Source: Phoronis australis (Eukaryota; Phoronida; Phoronidae). From it: a stretch of 64,000 bases of DNA. A model generated the notes under the pieces. It had not been told where the DNA came from and made no database searches. It saw only the letters and a program-made list of their open reading frames with translations. The stretch is from NCBI GenBank assembly GCA_002633005.1, contig NMRA01000184.1, positions 608,328 to 672,327 on the forward strand, in the 5' to 3' direction. A program made the position numbers and the translations under genes. Of this stretch, positions 1-12,800 are shown in pieces; the stretch's first letter is position 1, and each line of letters starts with the position of its first letter.

Positions 1-549
1 GGTGTTGCACTCCCACTTCCCATTTACCAAATAAATGTTAAATCTTGTAATTATTAGCGCAACACTGCCTGGTAATAATTTGTAATAATTTTCTCAGTAA
101 GTAGCAGTTGTTGGTGTATTCTCAGACACTTTGTTCTTTTTCTAAAGAGAGTTTTAGTTGTTTTTCAGAAATAGTTATCTGGAGACCAAATTTCTGAGTT
201 AAATCTGAAGTCACTTTTGTATGAAACAGGCCAGAAAGAGTTTGACATTATTCAGTTATTATATAACTATTTTTGTTTTAAAATATTTTTAGTTATATCC
301 GTTAGTAAAAGGACTATTCTTAAATATTGTAATTGATGATTTCCCAGTGGTTATTCAGGCATCACTGTTAGGCTGGTGATGTATTCAGTTTTAAGTTACT
401 GTTACCTGAGTAGGAAGATCAGGTTGTTACATTTTGTTAATCACCATATGATGTCATGTTTTTGTGCATTTTGAAGTGATCAATGTCCAGAGCTCAATGA
501 TCTCGCTCAAATTTTGTGGTAGTATCAACTGCTTGTCCACTTGTTCCAG

Positions 550-855
550 GCGGAGGAACTGAATGCCATTCTAGGCAACGCGTTTAAAATGGCGTACGCA
601 AACCGACGCGAAAAGCAGCCATCATTCAATGACCTCATCGAGCAGCAGATTGAGGCTCAAAAGCAGGAGTTTGCCCAGAGCGAGGCTGACCGCCAGATGG
701 AGCTGACCCGCACGTTAAGACAGATCTCAACCAGTAAGATTGATGAACGTCGTGAGGAGCGCGCCCGCCGACGGAGCAGTCAAAACAGTCAGACTAGCGA
801 GGATGAGGTAGCGACAAACGGAAACACGGAGAGAGCAGCAACGAAGAAAATATGG
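550..855 (+). CDS. PTB-SH2 adaptor exon A (end of PTB domain, charged region)
   Basis: The acceptor is ttgttccag before 550. The reading is phase 0 and begins AEELNAILGNAF, the amphipathic C-terminal PTB helix. It continues into a Glu/Gln/Arg-rich stretch (RREERARRRSS) likely to be helical. I end the exon at 855 because GTGGGT at 856 is the better donor that keeps phase 0. A weaker in-phase alternative is GTAGCG after the codons for EDE. An in-frame stop follows soon after 855. Confidence 0.72.
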
Positions 856-3800
856 GTGGGTATTTAGAGAGCTCATATTTGATCGCAAGGGCCAGTGTGT
901 GATTACGTGGTAAAAATTACCTAATTTTGGCCTGTGGACTACTGCATCAGTTTGGGTGAATACTATCCATGGACTTAAGACAAATTCACTCGTGAACACT
1001 CATGTTTCTGTTGCACTCGTCTCAGTGCCTACCCATTGGTTTTTGGACTTCTCATCAGCCGAATTTCTTGGGTGTTAAACGCCCAGGTGGATGTGATATA
1101 TTTTATGGCTGAAATTGCAATTTTAAATGGTTTCCTTGTTATTCCAAAAGGCGTAGTGAATTATTGAAGCAAAGGTTTTTGAGAATTCGGTTAGAACACT
1201 AATTTTCTCACATTTTGGTAGTCCAGTTTCTGTCTGTCGTACCTTTCAAGCCAGTTCAACAAAACGTGTCATGATTTATGGTTTTGTCTCTTGTAAAGAT
1301 TGCCCACGCATACTTGTGGGGCATTAGGGCAATAACAGTCTTTTTCTGATTTTTTATGCTCGCAGTCTCAAAATTCATGCTACATTTCCAATACAATTGG
1401 AGCGTAGCAACCTTAAGGGCATTGGACATAATGGCTAGACATGGCATTTCTTAGAACAAGGGAATGTCTTCAAAATATTTTGGAGATTGTATGGGCCATG
1501 GATCATCCATGTGATTCATAATCTTGTGGCACCCTCTATTGTCAGTCAAGAAAACTAGCATCACATTGCTGCTTGTGTTGCTTTATTTTCAGTCTTGGTC
1601 AGTGTTTTATAATAACAACGATGATAATAATTATAATTATAATAATAAACTTTATTTATTGAGGATAAAATATGATAGATTTTAAAAAAATCTGCTTTAG
1701 CCAAAGGCTAATTATATAGCATGGTCCTCTCAAAGCAATAAATTATATTACATAAATTAAGATAGATTAAATTAAGTTACATTAAATTAAATGAATGTTT
1801 TACAATTTAAATTTACAAATTGAAATAAAAATAAATTAAAACTTTTATATGGTATACACAATGAAATGACTGAAAACGAAGAGAGGGACAGCTATGATGA
1901 TCACATCCACACTCAGGTAACTAATGAGTTAGCGTCTGTTTTATTGTTTATTTCCAAAAAGAAAAATATTGCTGAAGTGTTCTAGTTTTGCTGAAGTTGA
2001 TGTGACTTGTTTGGTGACATTGTGAAGGTAGTTCAGTGGTTAATGTTATTTTGGAAATTGGGATATTCATTTGATAAAACTGTTTGGGTTGATGGTCAAA
2101 TTGGCAGTAAATCATAAGAAAATGTTGTCTGCAATTTTTGGCAAAAATAGGCTTTGTCAAATTTTTGAAGACTGCCGAAAGTTTAAGTCTTGTTGGATTT
2201 GTGTCTAATCAAGGCGTTTGGCATACATTTTCAGGCCAAGTATGCTGTCGGTCAGAAGCAGCACAGACAACCATTGATGGGCGTCCGGTCATCAAATACG
2301 CCGCCCCCTCTAGTCAGAAACAACAGTGACGACGTTTTCGGCCATCCTGGGCTCACCACGTTCTCATCACTCACTAGTGGAATGCGTTCCTACGGCTCGC
2401 CTGTCATGGCTCTCAAGGAAAGCATAGACAATCACTTTAATTCCAAGGACAATCACATGACTGAGGTCGGTGAAGTCAAGGTTGATGAGGCCACCATCAA
2501 TGGGGTCAAAGTCAATGGGGTCAAGCCACCTGACCTCACTCCTGAGCGACCCCTATTGGAGAACTACACATATCCAGACATGATGAAGTACAATTCCAGT
2601 GACTCAGACGTAAGATTTTCGTCTAGTTCTGAATAATTTTCTTCTTGGATTCCGGGCCTTGTTTATTACGACTTTTATGGTAAAATGTCACCAGTTTAGA
2701 ACAGAACATGGTGAACATGTGAAATTTTAGGTTCATGCGTTTTCAAGAATGATTTGTAGCACGAAATTAATGTGTTTTTTTTCAAGCTCTGTTTCACAGC
2801 TGTCACGAGACAATATTTTGAAAAGTTTTGAGCATTCACAGTAATGTCAACAGTTTTGTCAAATGAAAAACAACAATTCTTGTAAGTATTTTTTTTCCCG
2901 AAATTTGTGAGATTGTTGCCGTACTGCGAGTCCGCTGACGGAGTCTGTTTCACGAGTGCCAAGCTTAATTAAAAACCTGGAGAATGGGAGTCTTTAATTA
3001 GTGAAGTGGCGACTGGTCACGTGGGATAGGGTATTAGTGATCTCTAGGGGACGGAGAGGCAATTTAACTTTTGCATTAAACGCATCACTTCTAATCACAT
3101 ACATTGTAAAAGGGACGTTTCACGAAGTCAAACACGTACTCCAATATCATCTGGGAAGAAGTGGCTCCTGCTACTTCCTTGTACACCTGATCAACCGCCA
3201 TTGCTTTCTCCCCTAGTTCCAGTAATAGATATTTTTAAGGAGTGAATTTTATAGACCTCTGACTTTTTGTTCGCGATATATAGCCTCTAGTCAGTCATTT
3301 GTTTTTGTCAAAATTCGCTTAATTTGTGGTGCATTCAGAAATAGACTAAAAAATTAGTTTGCCAATTTGTGTAGCAAAGTGTATATAAACAAGTTAGTAG
3401 ATACCCTGATTTTTTGTTTTCAAAAATGAAAAAATCCCTTTTAGTGAACCTTAAATTGTTTTTTTTTGTAAATTCACCTTTACTGATTCAAAGTAATAAA
3501 CAAGATAATGTTTTGGTAATCGCGGTACTCACTCTACTATGTTTATACCACTGCTCCATTTTACTGATAACTTAGTGCACACAAAACCGAAAAAAGAACA
3601 GTGCCACCTTCAGGTAGACTGTACAACTACTTGATTATGTCAATCATTGCTTTAAAGCGATCATCTAGAGACTTGTGGCCAGAATTGGTCCGGGTAATGA
3701 ATAGATTCTGATTTTTTCATATTAATAAACAAAAATATTAGAATGAACATGGTTGTGTTCGAGAGCTCGGATTTTCATGAAAGCAGTTCGATTCCATGAA

Positions 3801-6800
3801 TTCCACCTGTTTTCATTATCGCGGAATACCAGGGTCTCTACTTTATTTTAGGCTTCATCAAAAGGGTGAAAACTAGGAGCCCTAATTCTTATGTGAGGTA
3901 ACCTAAATCAGCTTATCCATAGTATGTCATGTTACTGATGGTTAAACAATGCCTTTTACACTACAACTATACAGAACTATCCACAAGCTCATCAATTGCA
4001 ATGTAACAGTTGCTGAGATAAACCATAATTCAGATAGGTGGTATTCATGGCATTGATATGGGTTGAGTGGTCCACTGGCAAAATTAGGCTCCAGTGTTGT
4101 ATACTCTGCCACCCTTGCTTTTGTTTACCTCTGTTTACCAAGCACGCCTTCTCAGAGGATAATCGGTGAATGGACATAAATGCCGTGTTGATTTTTCCAA
4201 CATTACTGTTTGCCCAGACGTTAGGGCTGTGAATTTCATTTTTTTGTGTCCCTTGCTGTGTAAATTGAAATGCTAGCAGCGGACATTGATGCTAGTTTTG
4301 TTCGGTTTTCAAACAACGCTTATGTATGCTTATCTGGGTTGCTAACAATTAGTTCACATGAATAAAGCTGCTTGCAATTCGGCCAGCTTTCACTTATGGC
4401 GGAAACCTTAAAGAATGATGATTCGTCGTTTGGTAGAGAGATTAGTGAGTAATATCAAGTTCATCTTTTTGTAACTATAGATTTTGTAAGGAGAATGACC
4501 GTTGTTTATGTTAAAAGAGAGCTACAAAAGTATTAAAGTTCTGTATTCAGTTGATGTTCCCTGCTATAAGTGATCCTTAATAGTGTTCAAGTGCGTAAAT
4601 CACATTGTTGTTTGTTACAAAGATCCCTAGCTTCCCTGTAGCTGTTTTACTTAACTAACGCACATTGGTGTCCAGGAAGCACATAAATTGTCGACATTGC
4701 TTGAAATATTTTGTTTTTAGGCCTTCTGTTGTTGGTGAAACGGTTTCGCAGTCTGCTTTTCTTGGCTTTTAATGTGTGAACAGTGCCCTCTTGTGGAAAG
4801 GTTCCTACCCATTCATCTCAGTCTGTCACTGGTGCCAAGTGAAAGACATTTTATTGTACCAAACGGTGTTTTAGCTTTTCTTGCAGGTTGCCTCTCCTTG
4901 CTTAGACATTCCAATCCACTGTGTCAATTGAAAAATGTTATGCCATCTATTGAGAAATAATCTCACTGCCTCATATTCAGCTTTTAAGTCATTTTAACGG
5001 ACATTGAACTCGTGTTTGAGTATTAAAGAATCAGTAACTAGACGTTCAATATACAGCTTGGTATCAAATGTTAGATGTCAGTTGTTGTAGCCTAAGCTAG
5101 GGTGTGTGAAGATTCTCTTCTATGGGAGCTTGGCGGTTATTGTAAACCTGCAGTAGGAATGCCTTAAATAAAGGTGAAAGCCAACATTGTTGCATTGAGC
5201 CTACTGTAGAGGGAGTAAGCAAAACTGCTGCACATTCGGGTGCGTTGTCAAGAATTGCACTACATTTCCTTCTTTTAAATACTTGGGGAGGGGGGGGGAA
5301 TGTTACTATAATTTCCAGGAGTTGATCTTTTTCAGTGGCGAGACACGTTTCAACCATTACTAAGCAGAACATGAGATTCTGAACCGAACCTCATGCGGAA
5401 GTATTTCTGCCACTCAGTGTTACAAAAGCTGTGCACTGTCTTATAAGTCGCATGGTAATCAATGAGGCCATATTGGTTAACGTCATTAATTATTGAACTT
5501 TGATGATCAGAAATAGTAACAAAATCAAGAATATTGGTATCAATTTCGTGCTTATGACGAATTTCTGAAAAGCCAAATTAAAAGTATTCAGAAATGAAAT
5601 ATAGACACTTTAAGCATCTTTGAGAGCATGAGTTTTTGACTAGCAACAGACCACGAAACAAGACTATTGAAGTTTTAATGGAATTGACTGCAAACTGCAA
5701 TTTGCTGTCAAGTTTGAATGATAGCATCTGACCTGATTTATAGTAGAGCACCAATACTATAGTGGCATCTTCAAAGTCAAGGAATTCCAATTATCGTAAA
5801 ATGTTCTGTAATAGCCATCCTTCAGGTAGCAAGGTATGATGTAAGGTCGTCCTAGAGCAAGCCAGTAACTGTCACTTTTATGTCATTTCATGGAGTTATG
5901 GATAGGTACCATACCTACTCTGGGTATTTAAATTGGTATTTGATTTCCACTCTAGNNNNNNNNNNNNNNNNGAGTCTTTGAAACATGCCAAATTTTAGAG
6001 GAGAATCCACTAGTGATAAGATTCTGTAGGCACCCAATGTATTGCTAGTCTCTGCCTCTTGTCTTGGTTTTCTGTGCGCTGTAGCTGCTTGCTTCAGTTA
6101 TCGTTTCACTGTACTCCTTGGTAAACACTTGATGATTAGATACCTTAAGGGTATGTACCATATTGCTGGTTTTGATGTATTATACCCTTTGATTCAACTG
6201 TAGTCATTCCTCAAGTTTAGTGTATTTAATTTGTGTGGCGACTGATTTCTGTTGGAAACTATTCTGAATGAGGAATAGAGTGCTTTTATGTGCTGAGGAT
6301 ATCAGAAGCCTCCTGTGTCATATTTATACCTTTTCATTGGGTTACAAAATGACTTGTCTGAATTTCTACCATCTACTTTGTCATTGACCATGCCTTCCTT
6401 TATGCTCAGTAGTATGACCTTTGACCTTAGCATCAATTCAAAAGAACTGATTCTTATGAAGACCAAATTCACATTTCACAAGTGTCATGATGTGTGTGTA
6501 TACAATATCAAAGTTTGACATATTCTAATATACTCAAACATGAGCCTGGTCATCAAAATAATCACTGTTTTCATTTTTCTCCATTGTGCACTGTATTTCC
6601 CACTGAGTCAGCGATGTTATTATGCCATGAATGTCACACGTCTAATGTGTTTGTAGATGTCGAAAACTAGCAACATGCAGAACCGCCCCCTGCCAGCCAC
6701 GCCAGTTGACGAGACAGATACGAATGGTCACGACCTTGAGGCAGACCTTCAACGTTATCAGAACGACAGTCCATTCCGCTTCGACAGGGATTACGAGTAT

Positions 6801-9800
6801 GGCGGCTCCGCCTGTGGCACTCTACAATCAAGGTATGTGGCATGGCAATGAATGCATTATGGGAGACCCATTATTCCTGAGGTGGTGCTAGTGAACATAG
6901 ACTCCTCTTGTTGCTATGTGAACAGATTAAGAACAAAAAGTTGTTCACCTTTGACTGGCCATTTGTGACTACCTAAATGCATGATGATTTTTCAGGTTGG
7001 ACTGTTGTTTCACTCTTACTATCCTGTGAATTTCACTCTCCTCATTGGCATAAATATACTATAATTCTTGCAGTCGGGGGAAAAAACAAGTGATATAATT
7101 AGTATTTTTCTGTTTTTCGGAGGCTTAGTATGTCACTGCAAATAAGTAAGCTTTGCCAAATCTTGTATGGTGACAGCTGTACTAAACAAAATAGTCTATA
7201 TATGCATCAACTTGAATAGAGGACTCAAATTTCACCAGGTGGCGCTTGTGATGCAATGGCCCCACCTGCATAAATGCATTCAAGTAGCCAAATGGGAAGA
7301 ACCTTATTCCATGAAGGTGTCGTGCTGGCGATTTTCCAAAAATAAGGCCGTGAAAAGAAAATTGTGTTTCTATTTGCTAACTGATGGAGGCTGATACTGG
7401 CCATAGAGGTCTTGCTAACCATGCTTCTTGTGTTTGTTTCAAGTGAGCTAGTGTCTCTTTCAGTGGTTTTTTAGTGTCACTGGTTTTACAAAGAGTTCTT
7501 GTTTTCAGCCAACAGGTGTCACTTGGCTTATGAGTATATAAAAGTTACATAATTGTAACTGTGCTATATTCTTGTGGTCTGTGCTTGTAGAGTTGCAATC
7601 TGTTATAAGCACTGTTGTGGCAGAAGTTTCCAGTTGTAATTGGGTGTGCTGGTCTGTTGAAAGATTTTGTAAAGCCCAAAAGGTGTCGCTTTTGTATGGG
7701 AAAGTGAGGTAGCTGATACACATCCTGTGAGTTGATTTGTCCAATTTGTCTTGTATTATTTTGGTATAGTCAACATGTGTGGTGTTTTCTTAACTTTCAA
7801 TTCACCAGACCAGTGCAATAGAACTTGTGTTTAGAAAATTTTAATTTTAAGTGGTTTTTGTGGCTTTCAACGAGAAATGTTAGTAAGAGAAAAGAGCTAT
7901 GAGAAAGACAGCCCTTGTTTCCTTTTCATGCATAGATAGAATATTTCCTACAAAAGTTTACCATGATCTGTCAACATGTTTGACAATTGATATCTTTTCC
8001 ATGGGTTAATTTGTTATTAGTTGTTAGCCTGTTCAGACACATACCATGTGGTTTGCTTTTTGCTTTGTGTGTGTAACCAGTTGCAGGCTTCAAAGTCTCA
8101 AGATCTCTGCATGCTTAATAACTTTTGCCTTAAAGCACGACCTAAGTGCTGTGGAATATATGTTGGTTTAAGTTAGAAGGACGATTGCTGCCCAATTATC
8201 AAGCTTGACCTGGGGAGCTAAGGTTTGTAAGGAAACCTTTCACATCATAGCTTTGCCTGTTTGTTTGAATGTGAGTGTTTGTTGTGTGATGGTGTTGGGT
8301 TGTTCATGATAATATATATATCATATGTAAGGGAATTATCTACCCTTGTGAAATATTTATAAAAGTTATTTCTTCATGTTGTGTAAAATTCTTTGATTCA
8401 TTCTCATGCGCCAGCTACGCCAGTTGGTTTGATAACTGCATCTGAGTTTAACTGTCAGCCCTTACATTTTTGATGGTATCTTTGAATTAGAGCATTAAGG
8501 TTATCTTTAGAGCAGGCAGTGAAATGTTATATGAAAAAAAATCCAGCCAAAAGTGACTGTGGATATTTATTTAAAGCGAAATGAAGAATATGTCCTTTTG
8601 CTGATATTTTTCAATTTTCCTTCCCAGAATTACCAAGTGCTACCGTGAGATATGGACACGCACGGTAGAGGTCCTATAAGAACTAGTCTTCTTCCATCAT
8701 TTTGCTCGCAGAAAATTTTTATGCCTGGTTACCCTTGGTTACCCGTGGTTATGAGATAGTATATGGTAAAATCTCACCAATTTCAAACAAAAATAATTAC
8801 CAATATTTTCCTAAGACTTCTAACATTGCAAATGATCACAGTTTCTCTAAACATTGCCCGGAGGTAGCCATAATATACAGCCTCAGGTTCAACAAGCCTT
8901 TGGTGAACAATGAAAAATTCAAGTTTTACTTGTCTGTAACATTGTGTCCTAAATTGGTGAGATTTTTGTATACTTTCAGACTTCAGTTTGCGAGTTCTGT
9001 TGAAGTGGAGTGCTTACGATGCTCACCATTTCTGTGAGACCTGTGTCACCTTTATTGATTCTGAGGTGTTGCTCTCTGACAGGAAGAAACTGGTTGAATT
9101 GAATGAGGGTGAATGACCTGTTCTTTTCAATAGTCTGGCATCCAGCAAATTACGACATTGAGAACGAAATTATGATATTTACTATGTACACGCTGCATAG
9201 TTTTGATAACTGTGAAATATTTGTGTACATCAACAGTTCACGCTTGGCAACAAAACATACACCTTTCACGAACAATCTTAAGAAGTGTTGTTAGCCTTTA
9301 GAGGGCGCTAATCCAGTTATTTACAACTGTTTAAGTTAATTGCACACCTTTGCAGATTTTTTTTCGCAAAAATTTAGTATTCTATTTTGTAACTTGTACT
9401 AAATTCTTATATTTTTCATTGTACCACTAACATTTTTTTAAACGCATTATTCATGCAGCAAGTATGCAAGTTGTTATGGGGATGAGTTCAATTATTGATT
9501 AAAATAACGTGGCGAATCTTTATCAGACATTTTCGAAGTTTTGAGCATTGATTTCTCTTTTGTTCATGTTGCATGAAGCTTCAGAATTTTAGGACAGTCT
9601 TTGTTGGTTGATATCCCAGTTGTTTGGCACTATATAAAAATCCTTGCATATTGACTGTAAGAATATTCAGTTCAAATACAAACTGACACGCACTTCGAGG
9701 TTTTTTTAGAAATTCATCTTCAAAGCAAAAGTGATAATTATTTTCTTAAAAAGTAAGTACCATAATTGCATTGCTGTAAGGTATAAATTAATATTTTCAA

Positions 9801-12800
9801 TCATCGAGAATTCAGAAATGGACAGTTAAGAGTTATTTTATGAGAAATGAAGACTTCACGAAAGTTGACACGTGACAATATTACCTTAATGCATTTATTA
9901 CAGTCTGATAAATGTTTTTAAATTCTCCTTAAATGAATTGGTTGTTGTCTGTAAACGGATGTTTACACTGACGCTCAGTGGCATAATGTTTTTTTACTTA
10001 ATACCTTGGAGATTTTCAACTACACCACAGAACCAGGGAGACTTTTGGCAGTTACTGCCCTCAAGAAATGTATTAGTGTTTGATAATTAGCATTTAGGAT
10101 TGGAAATCTTAATTGTCATCGTTTTGTCTTTAGTTTGATCCTCTACTTGTTTCAAGTAAACTGTTTAAGGTCACACTGTATGAAAAATTTGAGAGAAATT
10201 TTTATGGATATATATTTTATATATATAATTTTCGTTAGGTATGCAAAATCATATCTCCAAAGTGGGGGTTTAGATTCAGATGAAACCTTCAAATCATACG
10301 CTTTTTGTGCTGTTCTCCAAAATGCTGTTAAGAATTGTATTTAAAATTATCTCTATTTTTAAGAGTGTCAACCAAAATATGATTTTGATTTTTGTTTGTT
10401 GCTTGAAATGGAAATGAAACGATATTTTAGAAACTATTCCAGATTTTTTGATATTTCATCTTGAACATCTATATCAAAACAAAATATGATCATGCTGTCG
10501 TTTTGATTTGAATGTACCTTGTTGCAATAACTTTACTATAAAGATACAGTCATTTGACCCGGTCAACGGCACACTGGTATAATGCCAAAAACCTTATTCC
10601 ACAGACTTTCTATTTTTAGAAAATTCAATTTTGCTGAGTTAAGTGTTTTAGTTTTAAAGATACTTAGATGAATGCACAGGCTTGTTGATAAGGTCCTACA
10701 TACTCTTGAATTCAACTTATCTCCCCAACGTTGTAAACGCTTGTTGTGATTTTTTAATTAGAAGACCTCTGTTAGTCATTTCTATTTGAGTGTCTCGGTA
10801 TTCAACTGAGCTTCCTTTGAAATGTCTGCTGTTCAGTATCAAGTGTTAGTTAAATGCTGTAGGGGTGGGAGTTGTTACATATTTTCTTAATGGACGACTG
10901 TGTCCTAATTACGTCGAGAGCTCATCTGCATCAAGTGGCTCCACCTCTAGGGTTTCCCTCGGGCATTTGTCCGACACCTGTACCTATGTTCCAAATTGTG
11001 ATAATCTCTGCCAACAATTCACCTGGAGAACCGGCATTGGCTTGCAGATTAGTTGATCCATCCAAAGACGATTGACTTGTTGAGCTATGAGAATGGTGCT
11101 CTTGAATTTCAAGTATTTAGGATCAGCTGGGAAAGGGAGAGCTGAGAATGTACTTAAGCTGTGAAGTGTGGTTTGACTGGCATTTGAGTTTCAGCTGACC
11201 GTTACTTCACAGGGTTTTGATGGGCAAAATAAGCAGCTCAAAAATGTTACGTTTGTTCCTTGTGATTTGGTTAGTCAGTGTGAAATCCGTAGTTTTCTTT
11301 AACTTCATTGGAAATTTAGCTTTAAAATTTTCTTTTGTCTTCCATACCTGCAGCTGGTTTGGTTTACTTCAGAGTGTTTTTGCGCCATGCACGACTACAT
11401 TTAATGTCTAATTTGTTTTTAGAGAGTGACTCATAAAGTCTTTTTGTAAAATGCTTATCCCATGTGTAAAATTCCCAAATGTGGCGGAGTCATTGAAATG
11501 TGTCAAAATACGCATACTGTGTCGCAGGAATGCCTGCTTTGTATGGAATTCTGTATTTCTTCAAAATTTATAGAGCCCCGAAATGGGTGCTCCTATGTAA
11601 AAATACAAGAAAAACGTCCACAAAGGCCTAAATAGTAGGTTATGAGGACATCAGCTTGATGTAAGCTATGTTTTGCCAAGTTCATGCCGAGTTTTTCTGA
11701 AGGTTCATGCATCACCTTACAAAACTGTATGTTGTTAAATTGCTGTACAGTTTGCTAATCACCAAGCACATGATCTTTATAGACTTCCAGGCATTACCAT
11801 TTGTACCTTTTGTTTACCAAATAATAGCCCAACTAAGTCGGAAACATCCAACTTTTTTCAGTGTAACGAGAGAACTCAACAACTTCTGCATGGTCCAGTG
11901 TGACTTAATTTTTTTTCACCAAGATACGCTGAGCTGTTGACGACAAAATGTAAAACACGTTGTGTATATTTCCTGGCACTGGATTGTTGTTCAAGTGATT
12001 TGAACGTCCCACAGCAGTGGTAACAGGAAGGCACGGTGGCAGTAACAAAATTTAACTAATGCCGTAAAATTTCATTACTTTTTAAAGCAGGTTTAAAAAT
12101 CTTTGTCCGTGCTACATGTGAACATATGTCCTAATAGTCTCTTGCTGTAAAATGTCACCAATTAAGGACACAATATGGCCGATTGCGGGTGACTGATGGG
12201 AGTTTTATTTTCTTATTTTTTCACATAAAAAGATATCAACACAAAATAATGCTTGCTTTACCATGCTCAGGTTTTGTATGATGTTTACTATCACACAAAT
12301 TTTTGAAAACTTTTGGCTACTCACGGCAATGTAAGAATACCTTGAAAAATGAGAAAAAGGCAGTTTTGGTGATTATTTTTTGTCTGGAATTGCTGGGGAC
12401 TACTTATTTAACTGGGTTGCTGCGATATCTGCGAAACGCTGTCATATGAAATATTATAGGCACACATGAATGGGTAATGTGACCATCCAGTTGGGCAATT
12501 AGAGATATTATGAGTATTATGACAGACATGCCGAATCACCTGTGTGTTTTCCTAGCATTTGATGCTAAGTGTCTGTTGTGTTTATCTGACATTTCTCTCT
12601 CTCCCAATAATTGGACTTTGGCTCTGGCGGGATTTAGATTGTAAGAGTAATGTACACACGGTTGAGGTTTAGGAAATGTTTTTGACATCATTTAGACAGT
12701 TTATCAGGCATTTTGTTTACGCACTTATAAGAAGCGATGTAGTTAGCAGGTTTAATGTTATTAAAAGTTGGATTTAACCAATCTTTGATTGCATCAGTGC

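Larger units (their letters stand above)
2610..6656 (+). other. intron B (4 kb), no gene seen
   Basis: The intron holds a copy of dispersed family A near its start (2679-2930) and a 16-base assembly gap at 5956-5971. The rest is AT-rich DNA in which I see no exon. Confidence 0.6.

Noticed and set aside
3780-3800. tRNA-like B-box (AGTTCGATTCC)
   Set aside because: No cloverleaf could be formed around it. No tRNA or rRNA gene is supported in the window.
7225-7422. Overlapping frames on both strands near 7.2-7.4 kb
   Set aside because: They overlie a likely reversed family E repeat fragment and resemble no protein.
10865-11075. Two overlapping frames near 10.9 kb considered as an extra adaptor exon
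   Set aside because: Neither keeps the phase between exons C and D, and they have no similarity to the linker or SH2.
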